Shown one piece after another: positions 52,573 to 61,404 of a stretch of DNA of 64,000 bases. The DNA lies in contig JAJDDW010000041.1 of the NCBI GenBank assembly GCA_029260115.1, forward strand, positions 1 to 64,000, in the 5' to 3' direction. Numbering within the stretch: position 1 is the stretch's first letter; each line of letters opens with the position of its first letter. A program made the translations under genes and the position numbers. Source of the DNA: Phycisphaerae bacterium (GTDB lineage Bacteria > Planctomycetota > Phycisphaerae > UBA1845). A model generated the notes under the pieces. It did no database searches. It saw nothing but the letters and a program-made list of their open reading frames with translations, and was not told the DNA's origin.

Positions 52573-54011
52573 GCCAACGCGCCCCTAACTACCGACGACC
52601 GCCTAGCCCCGATCAACCACCCGACAGCCAAAATAGCCGTGACGCCCAAAAACGCGCCAATATTGCCGCCACCATATTGACTAATCCACCGCCCCAACCA
52701 CACGCCGACTCCGGCTACACTGCCCATCAATAATGTCATTGATATGTCAGTTCGCAGTGTGCGAAATTCGTTGAGTCGAACGCCGCACACCGACGTGACA
52801 TACTTCAGCGTTTCAGACAATACAATACCGCCGATCGCGCCATAAAAACCGTACCACATATACCCAAGGGGCATAAAACATAGCAACCCAACCAGTTTGG
52901 AAATATTCCCCGCCGCGATCCACTTGGGCTTTCCGATTGCCAAAATAGCACTATTATTCGTACACTCAAGAATCTGGAACCAAGAGGCAATAGCTAGCAA
53001 TTGCAACATGTCCCCGGCTTCATGATATCGCTGATCGTACAACACACGGATCCCGAATGGCCCGCAGGCAATGACAATCGAAATCACCCCAGCCCCAAGC
53101 AATAGCAGACCCGATCGCGTTTTTGCGAAAGCGGATTGAAGCTTGCCAGTCTGTTCCAATACACGACTATAAGCCGGAAACACGACCGACGAACCTACCT
53201 TCATCATCACCTGCGTGGGCATCATCGCAAACAAAATTGCAATACTATAAACCCCCAACTGCTCCAACGTGATCAGCTTCCCAAATACCAATCGATCAGA
53301 TTGTGTCACCAAAAAAGTGGTGAGCGTACTCAGAAATATCCACTTACCAAACGAAACCAAGGAACGAGCCGCACTGGCGTCCCAATGGAATCGATTACGC
53401 TGACCCGGTAATGCGACATGCGTCAATATCATCTTCGCCGCGACCCCAGCCAATCCACCACCCACCAAGGCCCATACACTCCGACTCATCAAGGCCCAGG
53501 CAATCATCACGACCAGTGCCACTGCTTGGGCAGCAATTTCTAACACCGTCATGCGGGCGATCATTAAATGGCGGTTGAGCGTAAAAATAGCCGTCGCATT
53601 AAAACCCGCGATCAGTGCCGACAAACCAGCTACCGGCAGCATCTGCCCTAGCATCGGTTCGCCATAAAAATTCATCACCGGCCAGGCTAAGGCGCAGGCC
53701 ATTAGAAACAACAACAAGCCACGAATGACCTGCACCGTCCAAGCCGTATTCAAAAAATCAGGATCATCCCCGCGCTTGTTCTGAATGATGCTCGGACCAA
53801 TGCCAAGATCAGAAAACATCGCCAACCCCTGCATGAATACATTGACGATAGCCATGATCCCAAAGGCTTCAGGAAACAGCAGTCGACTGACCACCAAATT
53901 TCCCGCCAGCCTCAAACCCTGCTGCCCAGAATAGCCCACAATCGTCCAAACGGATCCACGTATCGCGCGAGACTTCACTGATCCCAGGGTATCCGGATGC
54001 AACAATGCCAC
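52569..54011 (-). CDS. Wzx-type oligosaccharide flippase
   Basis: 480 residues with about 12-14 hydrophobic helices (SVWTIVGYSGQQGLRLAGNLV first). The pattern and length match the MATE/Wzx polysaccharide-transporter superfamily (PF01943/PF13440-like), which flips undecaprenyl-linked repeat units across the cytoplasmic membrane. It is the first gene of the operon that also encodes a GT4 enzyme and the ligase/polymerase-like protein. Confidence 0.92.
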   Translation of the reverse strand: MALLHPDTLGSVKSRAIRGSVWTIVGYSGQQGLRLAGNLVVSRLLFPEAFGIMAIVNVFMQGLAMFSDLGIGPSIIQNKRGDDPDFLNTAWTVQVIRGLLLFLMACALAWPVMNFYGEPMLGQMLPVAGLSALIAGFNATAIFTLNRHLMIARMTVLEIAAQAVALVVMIAWALMSRSVWALVGGGLAGVAAKMILTHVALPGQRNRFHWDASAARSLVSFGKWIFLSTLTTFLVTQSDRLVFGKLITLEQLGVYSIAILFAMMPTQVMMKVGSSVVFPAYSRVLEQTGKLQSAFAKTRSGLLLLGAGVISIVIACGPFGIRVLYDQRYHEAGDMLQLLAIASWFQILECTNNSAILAIGKPKWIAAGNISKLVGLLCFMPLGYMWYGFYGAIGGIVLSETLKYVTSVCGVRLNEFRTLRTDISMTLLMGSVAGVGVWLGRWISQYGGGNIGAFLGVTAILAVGWLIGARRSSVVRGALA

Positions 54012-54697
54012 TATAGTTGAAAAGCTCGCTTGGTTAATTCAGCGTAAATTGAAACGCCCCATCCACCCTATCGACCGTGGAGGCAGTACCACCAAAATGA
54101 TGTGGTCTGCGCAGACTCCGTCCCCGTCGGCTGCCCAAATTCGTTGCGCAGCCTCTCAAAACTAATATCGAGCAAATCGACTATATGCTCCGCTATCTGG
54201 CCAGCGAAACACGATAATGTCGTCAATGTTCGGACACTACGTCCGAAAACATATCCAAATCAGCCCACATTCTATAGCCGAACACCTTGATCTAGCTATC
54301 GCTAAAGCTTCCCCATTTCTGAAGTAACGCCCGGTAACATCGGTCTCGGAATGACAGACTCCCTCACTGAGTTTACGGACCATCAACCAACCCACAACCA
54401 CACTTCAGTAGAGCTGGATAGGAAAAGCGTAAATGGTACCAGTAACACTTTAGTGGAAAATAATAACACACCAGCAAACCACCCAAACAACCAAGTTAGT
54501 GATTAACAGGCTGCAAAACTATATCTTTAGGTCCATAATTTAGTCCTTAAGCAGGCTATTCTTACATGCCAATTCAGTCGGCAGCAATCTAGTCAAAAAG
54601 AGATTGCTATCATGTGGATAACTATGACACAGTAGATGGACCGAAAATCACGTAACAGTCGGTCTTTAACAGAGTTAACTTCTAGTTAGCATTGTGA

Positions 54698-54722
54698 TTT
54701 CGTTACGTTTATATACACGAAA
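54698..54722. promoter_or_regulatory. Operator-like inverted repeat
   Basis: TTTCGT (54698-54703) and ACGAAA (54717-54722) with a 13-base AT-rich spacer lie about 16 bases upstream of the -35 box of the exosortase promoter. The position fits binding of a dimeric regulator; that is an inference. Confidence 0.35.
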
Positions 54723-54738
54723 TATAGTTATCACCCGT

Positions 54739-54766
54739 TGACACTTGTCGTATATTCGTTACAGTT
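54739..54766 (+). promoter_or_regulatory. Sigma-70-type promoter for the exosortase operon
   Basis: A perfect TTGACA at 54739-54744 is followed after 16 bases by TACAGT at 54761-54766 (four of six matches to TATAAT). Transcription would begin near 54773, leaving about 140 bases of leader before the exosortase start. No sigma-54 (-24/-12) motif, which drives some PEP-CTERM loci, was seen here. Confidence 0.5.
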
Positions 54767-54915
54767 AAGAGTGTCGATTGTGGTGTCCTCGGTCACGTGA
54801 ATTTGGGCACTCAGCGCCGCTTTGCGGATCGCGACACTTGGAGCCGTTCTGAATACTGGCCATGTCACTACAAAGACAGGCCTTGCGTTTGCGTCGTCAA
54901 GGGAAAGGGCTGTAG

Positions 54916-56877
54916 TTGCACGTATCGTCCAATCATGATTTTAGTGCTATCGCTGCGCCCAAGAACCCTGAGTTACGCGGTCGCACGAATTTGCTAGTAT
55001 TAGCCGGTCGTGTAGGCCTAGATGACACTTGGTCACATGGCCTACCCTTCTCGCTTTTGCCCCTTCCTAACGGGTCATTGCTAGATCACTTGCAAAAACT
55101 TGTAAGCCCTATTGTCGACGGACAAGCGTTATTGGTCGCCAACGAAAAGGCCAAGGCGTTCAAGGAGCACACGTCCACGCAATGCCCCAACGGTCTGCAA
55201 ATACGACTCGAAACTGACCGACTACCCCGTGGCACTGCAGGCTGCCTTAAACTTTGCGAAAATGACTTATCCTCAGGGACTACCATTATCATTGGCGGTG
55301 CAGTTTGGCTAGAAGATGACCCTACCTGGATGCTTGAGCAACACCGCGCCCAGGGCAATGCCCTAACCGTATTCTGTATGGCCCAAGAAGTGCGCGGCGA
55401 TGACGATTGCGAAACGCGACTTCGTCCTGCGGGCATTTATTGCTGCGAACCAGAGGTTTTTAAGCACATTCCTAATACCGGGTACGTGGACCTGAAGGAA
55501 CAACTAATCCCCGCATTGCAACGTGCAGGCCAACGTGTCGGCGCGGTAAGACTTCGTGGACAAACGCAACAAGTGACCGATTGGTCTAGTTATTTACATG
55601 CCATTACGCGCGCACTTTCCCATGGTCCGGAGGGTGAATATCGACAGCTCGCCCCAGCCATCTGGGTTGGCCAAGATGTGGAAATAGCCTCCGACGCCCG
55701 AATCGTAGGCCCGGCATTCATCGGTCGTGGTTGCAAGCTCGATTCCGGTTCTGTTTTGATGGGGCCTGCTTTCCTGGCTGACGGTTGCCAACTGCAGCGC
55801 GGCGCCTGGGTCATACGATCAATCGCACCTTCTCGCACCACCTTTTTTAGCGGCTCTTCGGTTAGCGACAGTTTTATTCGTCAGACAGCATTATCCGATC
55901 TTCGGGTCGGCTTGGACAATCCCGAGCCTAATGCACTTACGCCTCCTGCCAGCCCAAACGGCGTCACGGCATCCGTCAAGCAAGCGGGAAAGCTATCCTA
56001 TTCGACGATGTTAGCAGCCCTGGCTGTCATGTGCGGCTTTGTGTGGACCTTCTCGGATAACTTTGCCTCAATGTGGGACACGTGGCAGTCAAAGCCTGAC
56101 TACAGCGCGGGCATGCTCGTTCCGCCAGCCGCCCTGTACATGCTGTATACAAAGCGCAACATATTTAGTCAATTGCAAATCAGCGTCTCGCCTCTGGGAA
56201 TCGCCTTGTTTTCCGTTGGTCTGTTAATGAATCTTATGGGAACCTATTACTTATATGGGTCCATATCCAACGCGGGCATGATTACCTGTGCTAGCGGTTT
56301 AGTGATGACGGCTATTGGATGGCGGGGGTTCCGCCTTCTATGGCAACCCTTTGCCATTTTGTTTTTGATGATGCCACTACCCAATCGCATTCACGATAGC
56401 ATCATGTTACCCCTACAAGATTTTGGCGCTCGCATATCAGCTACTCTTCTCGAAATGATCGGCGTCGCCGTTGCCCGCACAGGACATATTCTCGTCGTGT
56501 CGGGAAAAAATGTAGCAGTAGCAGAAGCGTGTAATGGTCTACGCATGGCCCTCGCTTTCCTAATCGTCACATGCGTCGTTGCTTACGTTATCAATCGTCC
56601 TACATGGCAAAAAGCCTGCATCGTATTATCGAGCGTGCCAATTGCGCTCGCTTGCAACGTAGTACGTATCGTGGGCACGGCTTACCTGTATAATATTGGA
56701 CAGGACAGTCTGGCTCAGGGCTTTTTCCACGACGGCGCGGGACTAATGATGATGCCTTTGGCTATGGTGATTATCGTTCTGGAGCTTAAGTTGCTATCGA
56801 ATCTGGAACTCCCGTTTACGTCCGATTCACAACATACCCCAACGGGTGAGTCCGGAACGTCGCTGGCTGCCCGCTAG
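54916..56877 (+). CDS. Exosortase fused to N-terminal nucleotidyltransferase-like/beta-helix domain
   Basis: 653 residues. The start is a TTG at 54916 with GGGAAAGGG six bases before it. Residues about 25-230 resemble a sugar nucleotidyltransferase, with a degenerate VLAGRVGLDD and LLPLPNGSLLDHLQKL in the position of GGxGTRxxP and PLLPVxGKPLLxH; the GGxGTR and the lysine are not conserved. Residues about 245-330 show hexapeptide-like repeats (GQDVEIASDARIVGPAFIG) of a left-handed beta-helix. The C-terminal half (about 355-640) is an eight-helix exosortase: catalytic Cys539 in EACNGLRMA, Arg584 in NVVRIV and His605 in FFHDGAG. It should cleave and transfer C-terminally tagged exported proteins. 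EpsI follows 23 bases later. The N-terminal fusion is unusual for exosortases known to me. Confidence 0.88.
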   Translation: MHVSSNHDFSAIAAPKNPELRGRTNLLVLAGRVGLDDTWSHGLPFSLLPLPNGSLLDHLQKLVSPIVDGQALLVANEKAKAFKEHTSTQCPNGLQIRLETDRLPRGTAGCLKLCENDLSSGTTIIIGGAVWLEDDPTWMLEQHRAQGNALTVFCMAQEVRGDDDCETRLRPAGIYCCEPEVFKHIPNTGYVDLKEQLIPALQRAGQRVGAVRLRGQTQQVTDWSSYLHAITRALSHGPEGEYRQLAPAIWVGQDVEIASDARIVGPAFIGRGCKLDSGSVLMGPAFLADGCQLQRGAWVIRSIAPSRTTFFSGSSVSDSFIRQTALSDLRVGLDNPEPNALTPPASPNGVTASVKQAGKLSYSTMLAALAVMCGFVWTFSDNFASMWDTWQSKPDYSAGMLVPPAALYMLYTKRNIFSQLQISVSPLGIALFSVGLLMNLMGTYYLYGSISNAGMITCASGLVMTAIGWRGFRLLWQPFAILFLMMPLPNRIHDSIMLPLQDFGARISATLLEMIGVAVARTGHILVVSGKNVAVAEACNGLRMALAFLIVTCVVAYVINRPTWQKACIVLSSVPIALACNVVRIVGTAYLYNIGQDSLAQGFFHDGAGLMMMPLAMVIIVLELKLLSNLELPFTSDSQHTPTGESGTSLAAR

Positions 56878-56900
56878 GCAGGGGTATTGGTCGCAAAATC

Positions 56901-57608
56901 ATGCACACATCCAAAACACAAATCATCTTAGTCTTGGCATTCATGCTATTAGCTGCAGGAAGCCTCTCTCGCGGGGTTCGTGCCTCACGGGCATCATACG
57001 CGAAGGAACGCACCCCCTTATCAAGGCCACTGAAAACATTACCGAAATCCATCGGCGACTATAAAGGATCCGACGTTCCACTTAGCCTCGAGGTGCTAGA
57101 TGCGGCTAAGGTGGATAGCTATGTTCACCGAGAATACGTCTCAGATAAATCCGGAAGACGCATTGGTGTCTACGTAGGCTATTGGGGACGCGAGAACACC
57201 GGCATGGGACATGGCCCAGAGGTATGCTATCCCTCGTCTGGATGGAATATTGATAGTCCGACGACAAATATTTCTATTCCAGTGCCAAATGCAAATGACG
57301 AAGATATGATAGAGGTGGCGATGCACCGTTTCGTGCGAGCGGAACCAGAGGGCATTAGACGTCGCTCCGTAGGCTTTATAGCCATTGTCGGCGGGCAGTT
57401 TCGCAGCTCGTCTGTCGGTTTTTTCTGGCATGAGCCGCGATCTTCTTCGGGCGGTTCATCGCGTTACTTGGCACAGATCCATGTTTCTGCGGTTCCGGAA
57501 CCCAATGGCTGGAGGGCAACAGAAATGGATATCATAGAATTCATGGGGTTGTTGATCCCTGAGCTGTCCAGAATATTGCCAGGGTTGGAAGATGCGTCCG
57601 AAAACTAG
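56901..57608 (+). CDS. EpsI-family exosortase-associated protein
   Basis: 235 residues. A single N-terminal transmembrane/signal segment (about 8-22) precedes the EpsI domain, recognised by YVGYWGRENTGMGHGPEVCYPSSGW, whose central H-x-P-E-x-C-Y-P is the hallmark of the family (quoted in part by motif). It is secreted or membrane-anchored. EpsI proteins are encoded next to, or fused to, exosortases and take part in exopolysaccharide-linked sorting; the biochemical role is not known. Gaps of 23 bases on both sides indicate co-transcription with the exosortase and the BY-kinase. Confidence 0.92.
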   Translation: MHTSKTQIILVLAFMLLAAGSLSRGVRASRASYAKERTPLSRPLKTLPKSIGDYKGSDVPLSLEVLDAAKVDSYVHREYVSDKSGRRIGVYVGYWGRENTGMGHGPEVCYPSSGWNIDSPTTNISIPVPNANDEDMIEVAMHRFVRAEPEGIRRRSVGFIAIVGGQFRSSSVGFFWHEPRSSSGGSSRYLAQIHVSAVPEPNGWRATEMDIIEFMGLLIPELSRILPGLEDASEN

Positions 57609-57631
57609 GTTGAATTCATAATTAAGGCAGC

Positions 57632-59773
57632 ATGGCTCGCATGGCAAATAAACACGACATAATTCCGTCTCTGCAACATGAAACCGTCGAAGTCACAGCC
57701 GTGGAGAGCGATAGCGAAGGTGTAGCTACCACCTTACGTGAACGGTGGAAATGCTTCATATTGGTTACAAGCTTGGCGGCAGCGATATCGCTGGGTGCGA
57801 TCGCATTAACCACCAAAGCCGAATTTGAAGTTCGGGCACTCGTCCACGTTGCCCCAATTGTCCGCCCTATAATGTCTCGCGATCTCGACACAGATATCTC
57901 TCGAACTTACAGCAGCTATATCGCTACCCAACGCGGTGTCATTACAAGCTCAGCCATCATAGACGAAGCAATCAATCATCCGAGCATTAAATCGTGTGCA
58001 TGGCTTGTTGACGCGGACGACCCTGTACAAAGTGTTCTTGAAACTCTGAAGGCGACACACACCCGCAACTCGGAGCATCTTCGCGTATCATTGTCGGGAG
58101 AGTACCCCAAAGATTTGGCCAATGTTGTCAATCGAATCGTCGCAGTATACATGGATCACCATGAAGATGAAAAAAGGCAAGAAGATGAACGGGCACTAAG
58201 TTCACTTCGTCGGGAAGAAGCGGAATTAGAAAATCGACTAAAACTCAAGAGCGAAGAGCTACGACAACTCGCCGATGGTGGAATTATCGATTCTACAGAC
58301 GGCTCTTCTGCTTGGCTAGGATTGCCAGATTACCGCACGATGCTGACATCCGCAAAAAAGAACAATGCTTTCGCTAAGGCCCAACTAGCTTCAGTGCGCT
58401 CCGCTATCGCGGAAAAGGGGGAAGCGGAATTAAGGCTACCAGGCTTAGATGCATTCACTGGCAGCGACCCTGAGCTGTTGGAACTCAAAAAGCAACTTCG
58501 CACCACTCAGCTTTCTGCCCATACCGATGAAGCTATGGGTCGAGGCAATTCGCACCCAGAGGTCCGATCACGTCCGCATATGGTGGATGCGTTAGCTGAA
58601 GCAATTGAAGCACGAAAAAAGGTATTACGCAACGAATTTATTGCGCGTATGATTCGTGACTACGAAGACACGATCGACGAGGCCGCCATCACTGAAACTA
58701 TCGTGTCAGATGCGCTTAGTTCCGCCAATGTAGAACGGTTGGGTGCAGTGAGACAAGCCTTCTTGGTAGAAGACATCAAAAACGAACGAACACAAATAGA
58801 AAAGTCACTATTCCAGGTCCGAAATCAGATATGGTCTGTTGAAGTCGAACAGAACCGTATGCCACGCGTATCTCTACGTTCAAAAGCTGTCGCTCCTACC
58901 AAGCCAAACATTGATAAACGTCTCAAATACGCCGCCGTAGCGCTCTTGTTTAGCTTATCTTGCGGGGCCGGCATCGCTTTAGTCCGTGGCCGAATGGATA
59001 CACTAGTGACACATCCTAGTCACGTCACTCAACGGCTTGGCGTTCGGCTACTTGGCACCATCCAGCAAGTGCATAAGAAAAATAACACCATCGCAGAACT
59101 AGACGAAGCCATGACAGAACCCACGCGCAGTTTGTCTACTGCACTCACGGCAAGCTGCAAAAAGTGCGGGCCGAGGAAACTACTAATCACCAGCCCCACC
59201 TCGGGCAGTGGTAAATCGTCGATGACTTGGAACCTGGCGCGGAGTTTCGCGGCTAGTGGTAGACGCGTTCTGGTTATCGATAGCGATAATGATCGCCAAG
59301 GCCTGACGCGCCGACTCGACCTTTTCGGTAAAATCGGCTTACAAGAAATACTGGCCAATAAAATTTCGGTAGACCAAGCGATCGTCAAGGACCACATCGC
59401 CAAGTTAGACGTCTTACCAGCCGGTGCACGATCTCCAGAATTTGGCGCTTTGTTAATGAATCGTGATGCTCAGAAATTGCTCTGCAAAATTTTCGATCAG
59501 TACGACGACATTGTGATCGATTCACCGCCTGTACTAGCCAATAGTCACGCGGTCATCTTGGCGGTACTCGCGGATGAAACGATTTTGGTTCTCAGGTCTG
59601 GCCAATGTGACCAAGCAGAAGCTCGAGCGGCCTATAAATATCTTAGTACCGTCGGCGCCAATGTCGTCGGAGCCGTGCTGAATGGTGTCGATGCGAAGCA
59701 ACATGTTTATGGATATGGATATGGCTATGGTTATGGCGATCACGAGGCAGATAAGAACCTCGCATCATTATGA
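57632..59773 (+). CDS. Wzz-type chain-length regulator fused to BY-kinase
   Basis: 713 residues. The N-terminal Wzz-like part has two membrane helices (about 44-64 and 433-450) around a periplasmic coiled-coil region. The cytoplasmic tyrosine kinase domain has Walker A SGSGKSS (Lys528), the A' motif VLVIDSDNDR and Walker B DDIVIDSPPVLA. The C-terminal tail is a Tyr-Gly repeat (YGYGYGYGYG) from about 59708-59737, the autophosphorylation cluster. Such kinases control polymer length and export. Spacing to EpsI is 23 bases. Confidence 0.92.
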   Translation: MARMANKHDIIPSLQHETVEVTAVESDSEGVATTLRERWKCFILVTSLAAAISLGAIALTTKAEFEVRALVHVAPIVRPIMSRDLDTDISRTYSSYIATQRGVITSSAIIDEAINHPSIKSCAWLVDADDPVQSVLETLKATHTRNSEHLRVSLSGEYPKDLANVVNRIVAVYMDHHEDEKRQEDERALSSLRREEAELENRLKLKSEELRQLADGGIIDSTDGSSAWLGLPDYRTMLTSAKKNNAFAKAQLASVRSAIAEKGEAELRLPGLDAFTGSDPELLELKKQLRTTQLSAHTDEAMGRGNSHPEVRSRPHMVDALAEAIEARKKVLRNEFIARMIRDYEDTIDEAAITETIVSDALSSANVERLGAVRQAFLVEDIKNERTQIEKSLFQVRNQIWSVEVEQNRMPRVSLRSKAVAPTKPNIDKRLKYAAVALLFSLSCGAGIALVRGRMDTLVTHPSHVTQRLGVRLLGTIQQVHKKNNTIAELDEAMTEPTRSLSTALTASCKKCGPRKLLITSPTSGSGKSSMTWNLARSFAASGRRVLVIDSDNDRQGLTRRLDLFGKIGLQEILANKISVDQAIVKDHIAKLDVLPAGARSPEFGALLMNRDAQKLLCKIFDQYDDIVIDSPPVLANSHAVILAVLADETILVLRSGQCDQAEARAAYKYLSTVGANVVGAVLNGVDAKQHVYGYGYGYGYGDHEADKNLASL

Positions 59774-59835
59774 TCGATCATTCAGAACAGGAAACTAAGC
59801 ACCGCCCAAACTTAATTAGATTGAACACCTAGACA

Positions 59836-61320
59836 ATGGTACTCTTGCACTTTGACAAGCACAGCGCCGATCGGATTCTCCAAGATGTTGAATCCTCACA
59901 ACCGGGAGCGCGTGACCATTTTGGGCACAATCTCGGGTGGTATACGCGTTCGGCCAATGGCTGGACTGAGCCTATCACTATCCTATTACCCATTGCCTTA
60001 CGCGATGACCAAAAACGAATAGCCGATCGCATCGGTACTAGCCGCTTCAAATGGTACGATCAAGCGGATGGGCACGTAGACTTTCGTCTGCCCGATGCTT
60101 CCCCTCTTTGGTTAATAAATGCTAGCGCTTTACCCATTCTCGATTGGGACGCAGCCCACGCGGTGACACGATCATCGCAACGTGAAGCGCTCGTTTTCGG
60201 TCCCCCTGGATCGTCCACACAAACGCGATATCCCGAGACTTTGCTGATCGACGATACCGGTTCTGTAGTCAAAATCGAACGTCACTATTGCGATTCTCGA
60301 GAGGGACATTCGTTGATATTTGGGCCATCCTACTTTATTTATGCCCCACCATCGGTAAGCGAAACGACGTTACGTCATATCGTGCAACATGGCTGGGGGG
60401 TCGACAGTATGCGTGCGATGGAAACAACGGTACCATTACGCTGGTCGCAATCACATTGCGTTCTATCCTCAATGGCTTCTTCGCATAGTCAGGCGCCTGA
60501 GTTACCAAAACCAAACAACGGCAAAGCGGCTATAACCTCAGCCCCTAAATTAGCTCACCGGCCAACGAGGGGTGAAGATACTACCATTTCGCCATCCAAA
60601 AAAAGCTGGTTTGCAAAATTCATCACACGTATTCTAGATATCGTGTATGCACTGATAGGCTTGATTGTATCTTCGCCCATACTGCTCATCACGGCGATTA
60701 TGGTCAAGTTGACATCACGAGGCCCCATATTTTACGGTGATGTGCGGCAGGGACTCTCAGGTCGAGAGTTTCGCTGCTTTAAGTTTCGCACGATGGTGGT
60801 AGACGCGGCACAGATGCAAGCATCCTTGCGCAACCAAAATGAAGTGGACGGCCCACAATTCAAAATTGATAACGATCCACGGCTAACAAAAATCGGCAGT
60901 CTGCTCCGGCGCTATAACATTGACGAACTTCCTCAGTTGTGGAACGTGATTGCCGGACAAATGAGCATGGTCGGACCACGCCCTTCGCCCGACCGCGAAA
61001 ACCAATTATGCCCCGGCTGGCGGCGTACTAGACTCTCGGTACGACCGGGCATCACAGGTCTATGGCAAGTCCTGCGTCTTCGTGATGATGGGCAATCAGA
61101 TTTTCAAGAATGGATATATTATGACGTAGAATACGTGAAAAATCAGTCGTTCTGGCTGGACACAATGATTGTTTTGTGTACGCCGCTTACCATGTTCGTG
61201 CCTAAAATGGTCAACTCGCTCGCATTGTATCTCGCGGATCAAGGCATATGCGTCCATTCCGACCGCGTAAAACGAGCCAAATTACAACTGGCAACTTCCG
61301 GTAACTCTCACGCTACCTAA
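59836..61320 (+). CDS. Priming sugar-phosphate transferase with unusual N-terminal domain
   Basis: 494 residues. The C-terminal 230 residues form a bacterial sugar transferase (WcaJ/PglC type): KSWFAKFITRILDIVYALIG membrane entry, GPIFYGDVRQGLSG, FRCFKFRTM, then NDPRLTKIGSLLRRYNIDELPQLWNVI and GPRP. These enzymes transfer sugar-1-phosphate to undecaprenyl phosphate, the first step of polymer synthesis. The first 260 residues are not the usual N-terminal membrane domain. A section LLIDDTGSVVKIERHY, then SLIFGPSYFIYAP, weakly recalls a sugar nucleotidyltransferase; this is a speculative reading. Between the domains there is a Pro/Ser-rich linker. Confidence 0.88.
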   Translation: MVLLHFDKHSADRILQDVESSQPGARDHFGHNLGWYTRSANGWTEPITILLPIALRDDQKRIADRIGTSRFKWYDQADGHVDFRLPDASPLWLINASALPILDWDAAHAVTRSSQREALVFGPPGSSTQTRYPETLLIDDTGSVVKIERHYCDSREGHSLIFGPSYFIYAPPSVSETTLRHIVQHGWGVDSMRAMETTVPLRWSQSHCVLSSMASSHSQAPELPKPNNGKAAITSAPKLAHRPTRGEDTTISPSKKSWFAKFITRILDIVYALIGLIVSSPILLITAIMVKLTSRGPIFYGDVRQGLSGREFRCFKFRTMVVDAAQMQASLRNQNEVDGPQFKIDNDPRLTKIGSLLRRYNIDELPQLWNVIAGQMSMVGPRPSPDRENQLCPGWRRTRLSVRPGITGLWQVLRLRDDGQSDFQEWIYYDVEYVKNQSFWLDTMIVLCTPLTMFVPKMVNSLALYLADQGICVHSDRVKRAKLQLATSGNSHAT

Positions 61321-61404
61321 CGAGCACAACGTCTACAGTCATTGTATGTATTCCGATTAGCCGATAAAACTCATGTGATAATTGATTCACGGAGATCACG
61401 AGGT

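Larger units (their letters stand above)
54012..54915. other. 0.9-kb non-coding region upstream of the exosortase operon
   Basis: No coding frame is supported. The right half becomes AT-rich. It contains a promoter (listed separately), an operator-like inverted repeat, and an approximately 150-base transcribed leader after the promoter. A GGAATGAC sequence near 54339 hints at a dispersed-repeat relic, but I cannot find its partner. Confidence 0.5.

Noticed and set aside
54330-54360. Possible end of a GTCATTCC-type dispersed repeat
   Set aside because: Only one arm (GGAATGAC) is visible and no partner or second copy was found in the window.
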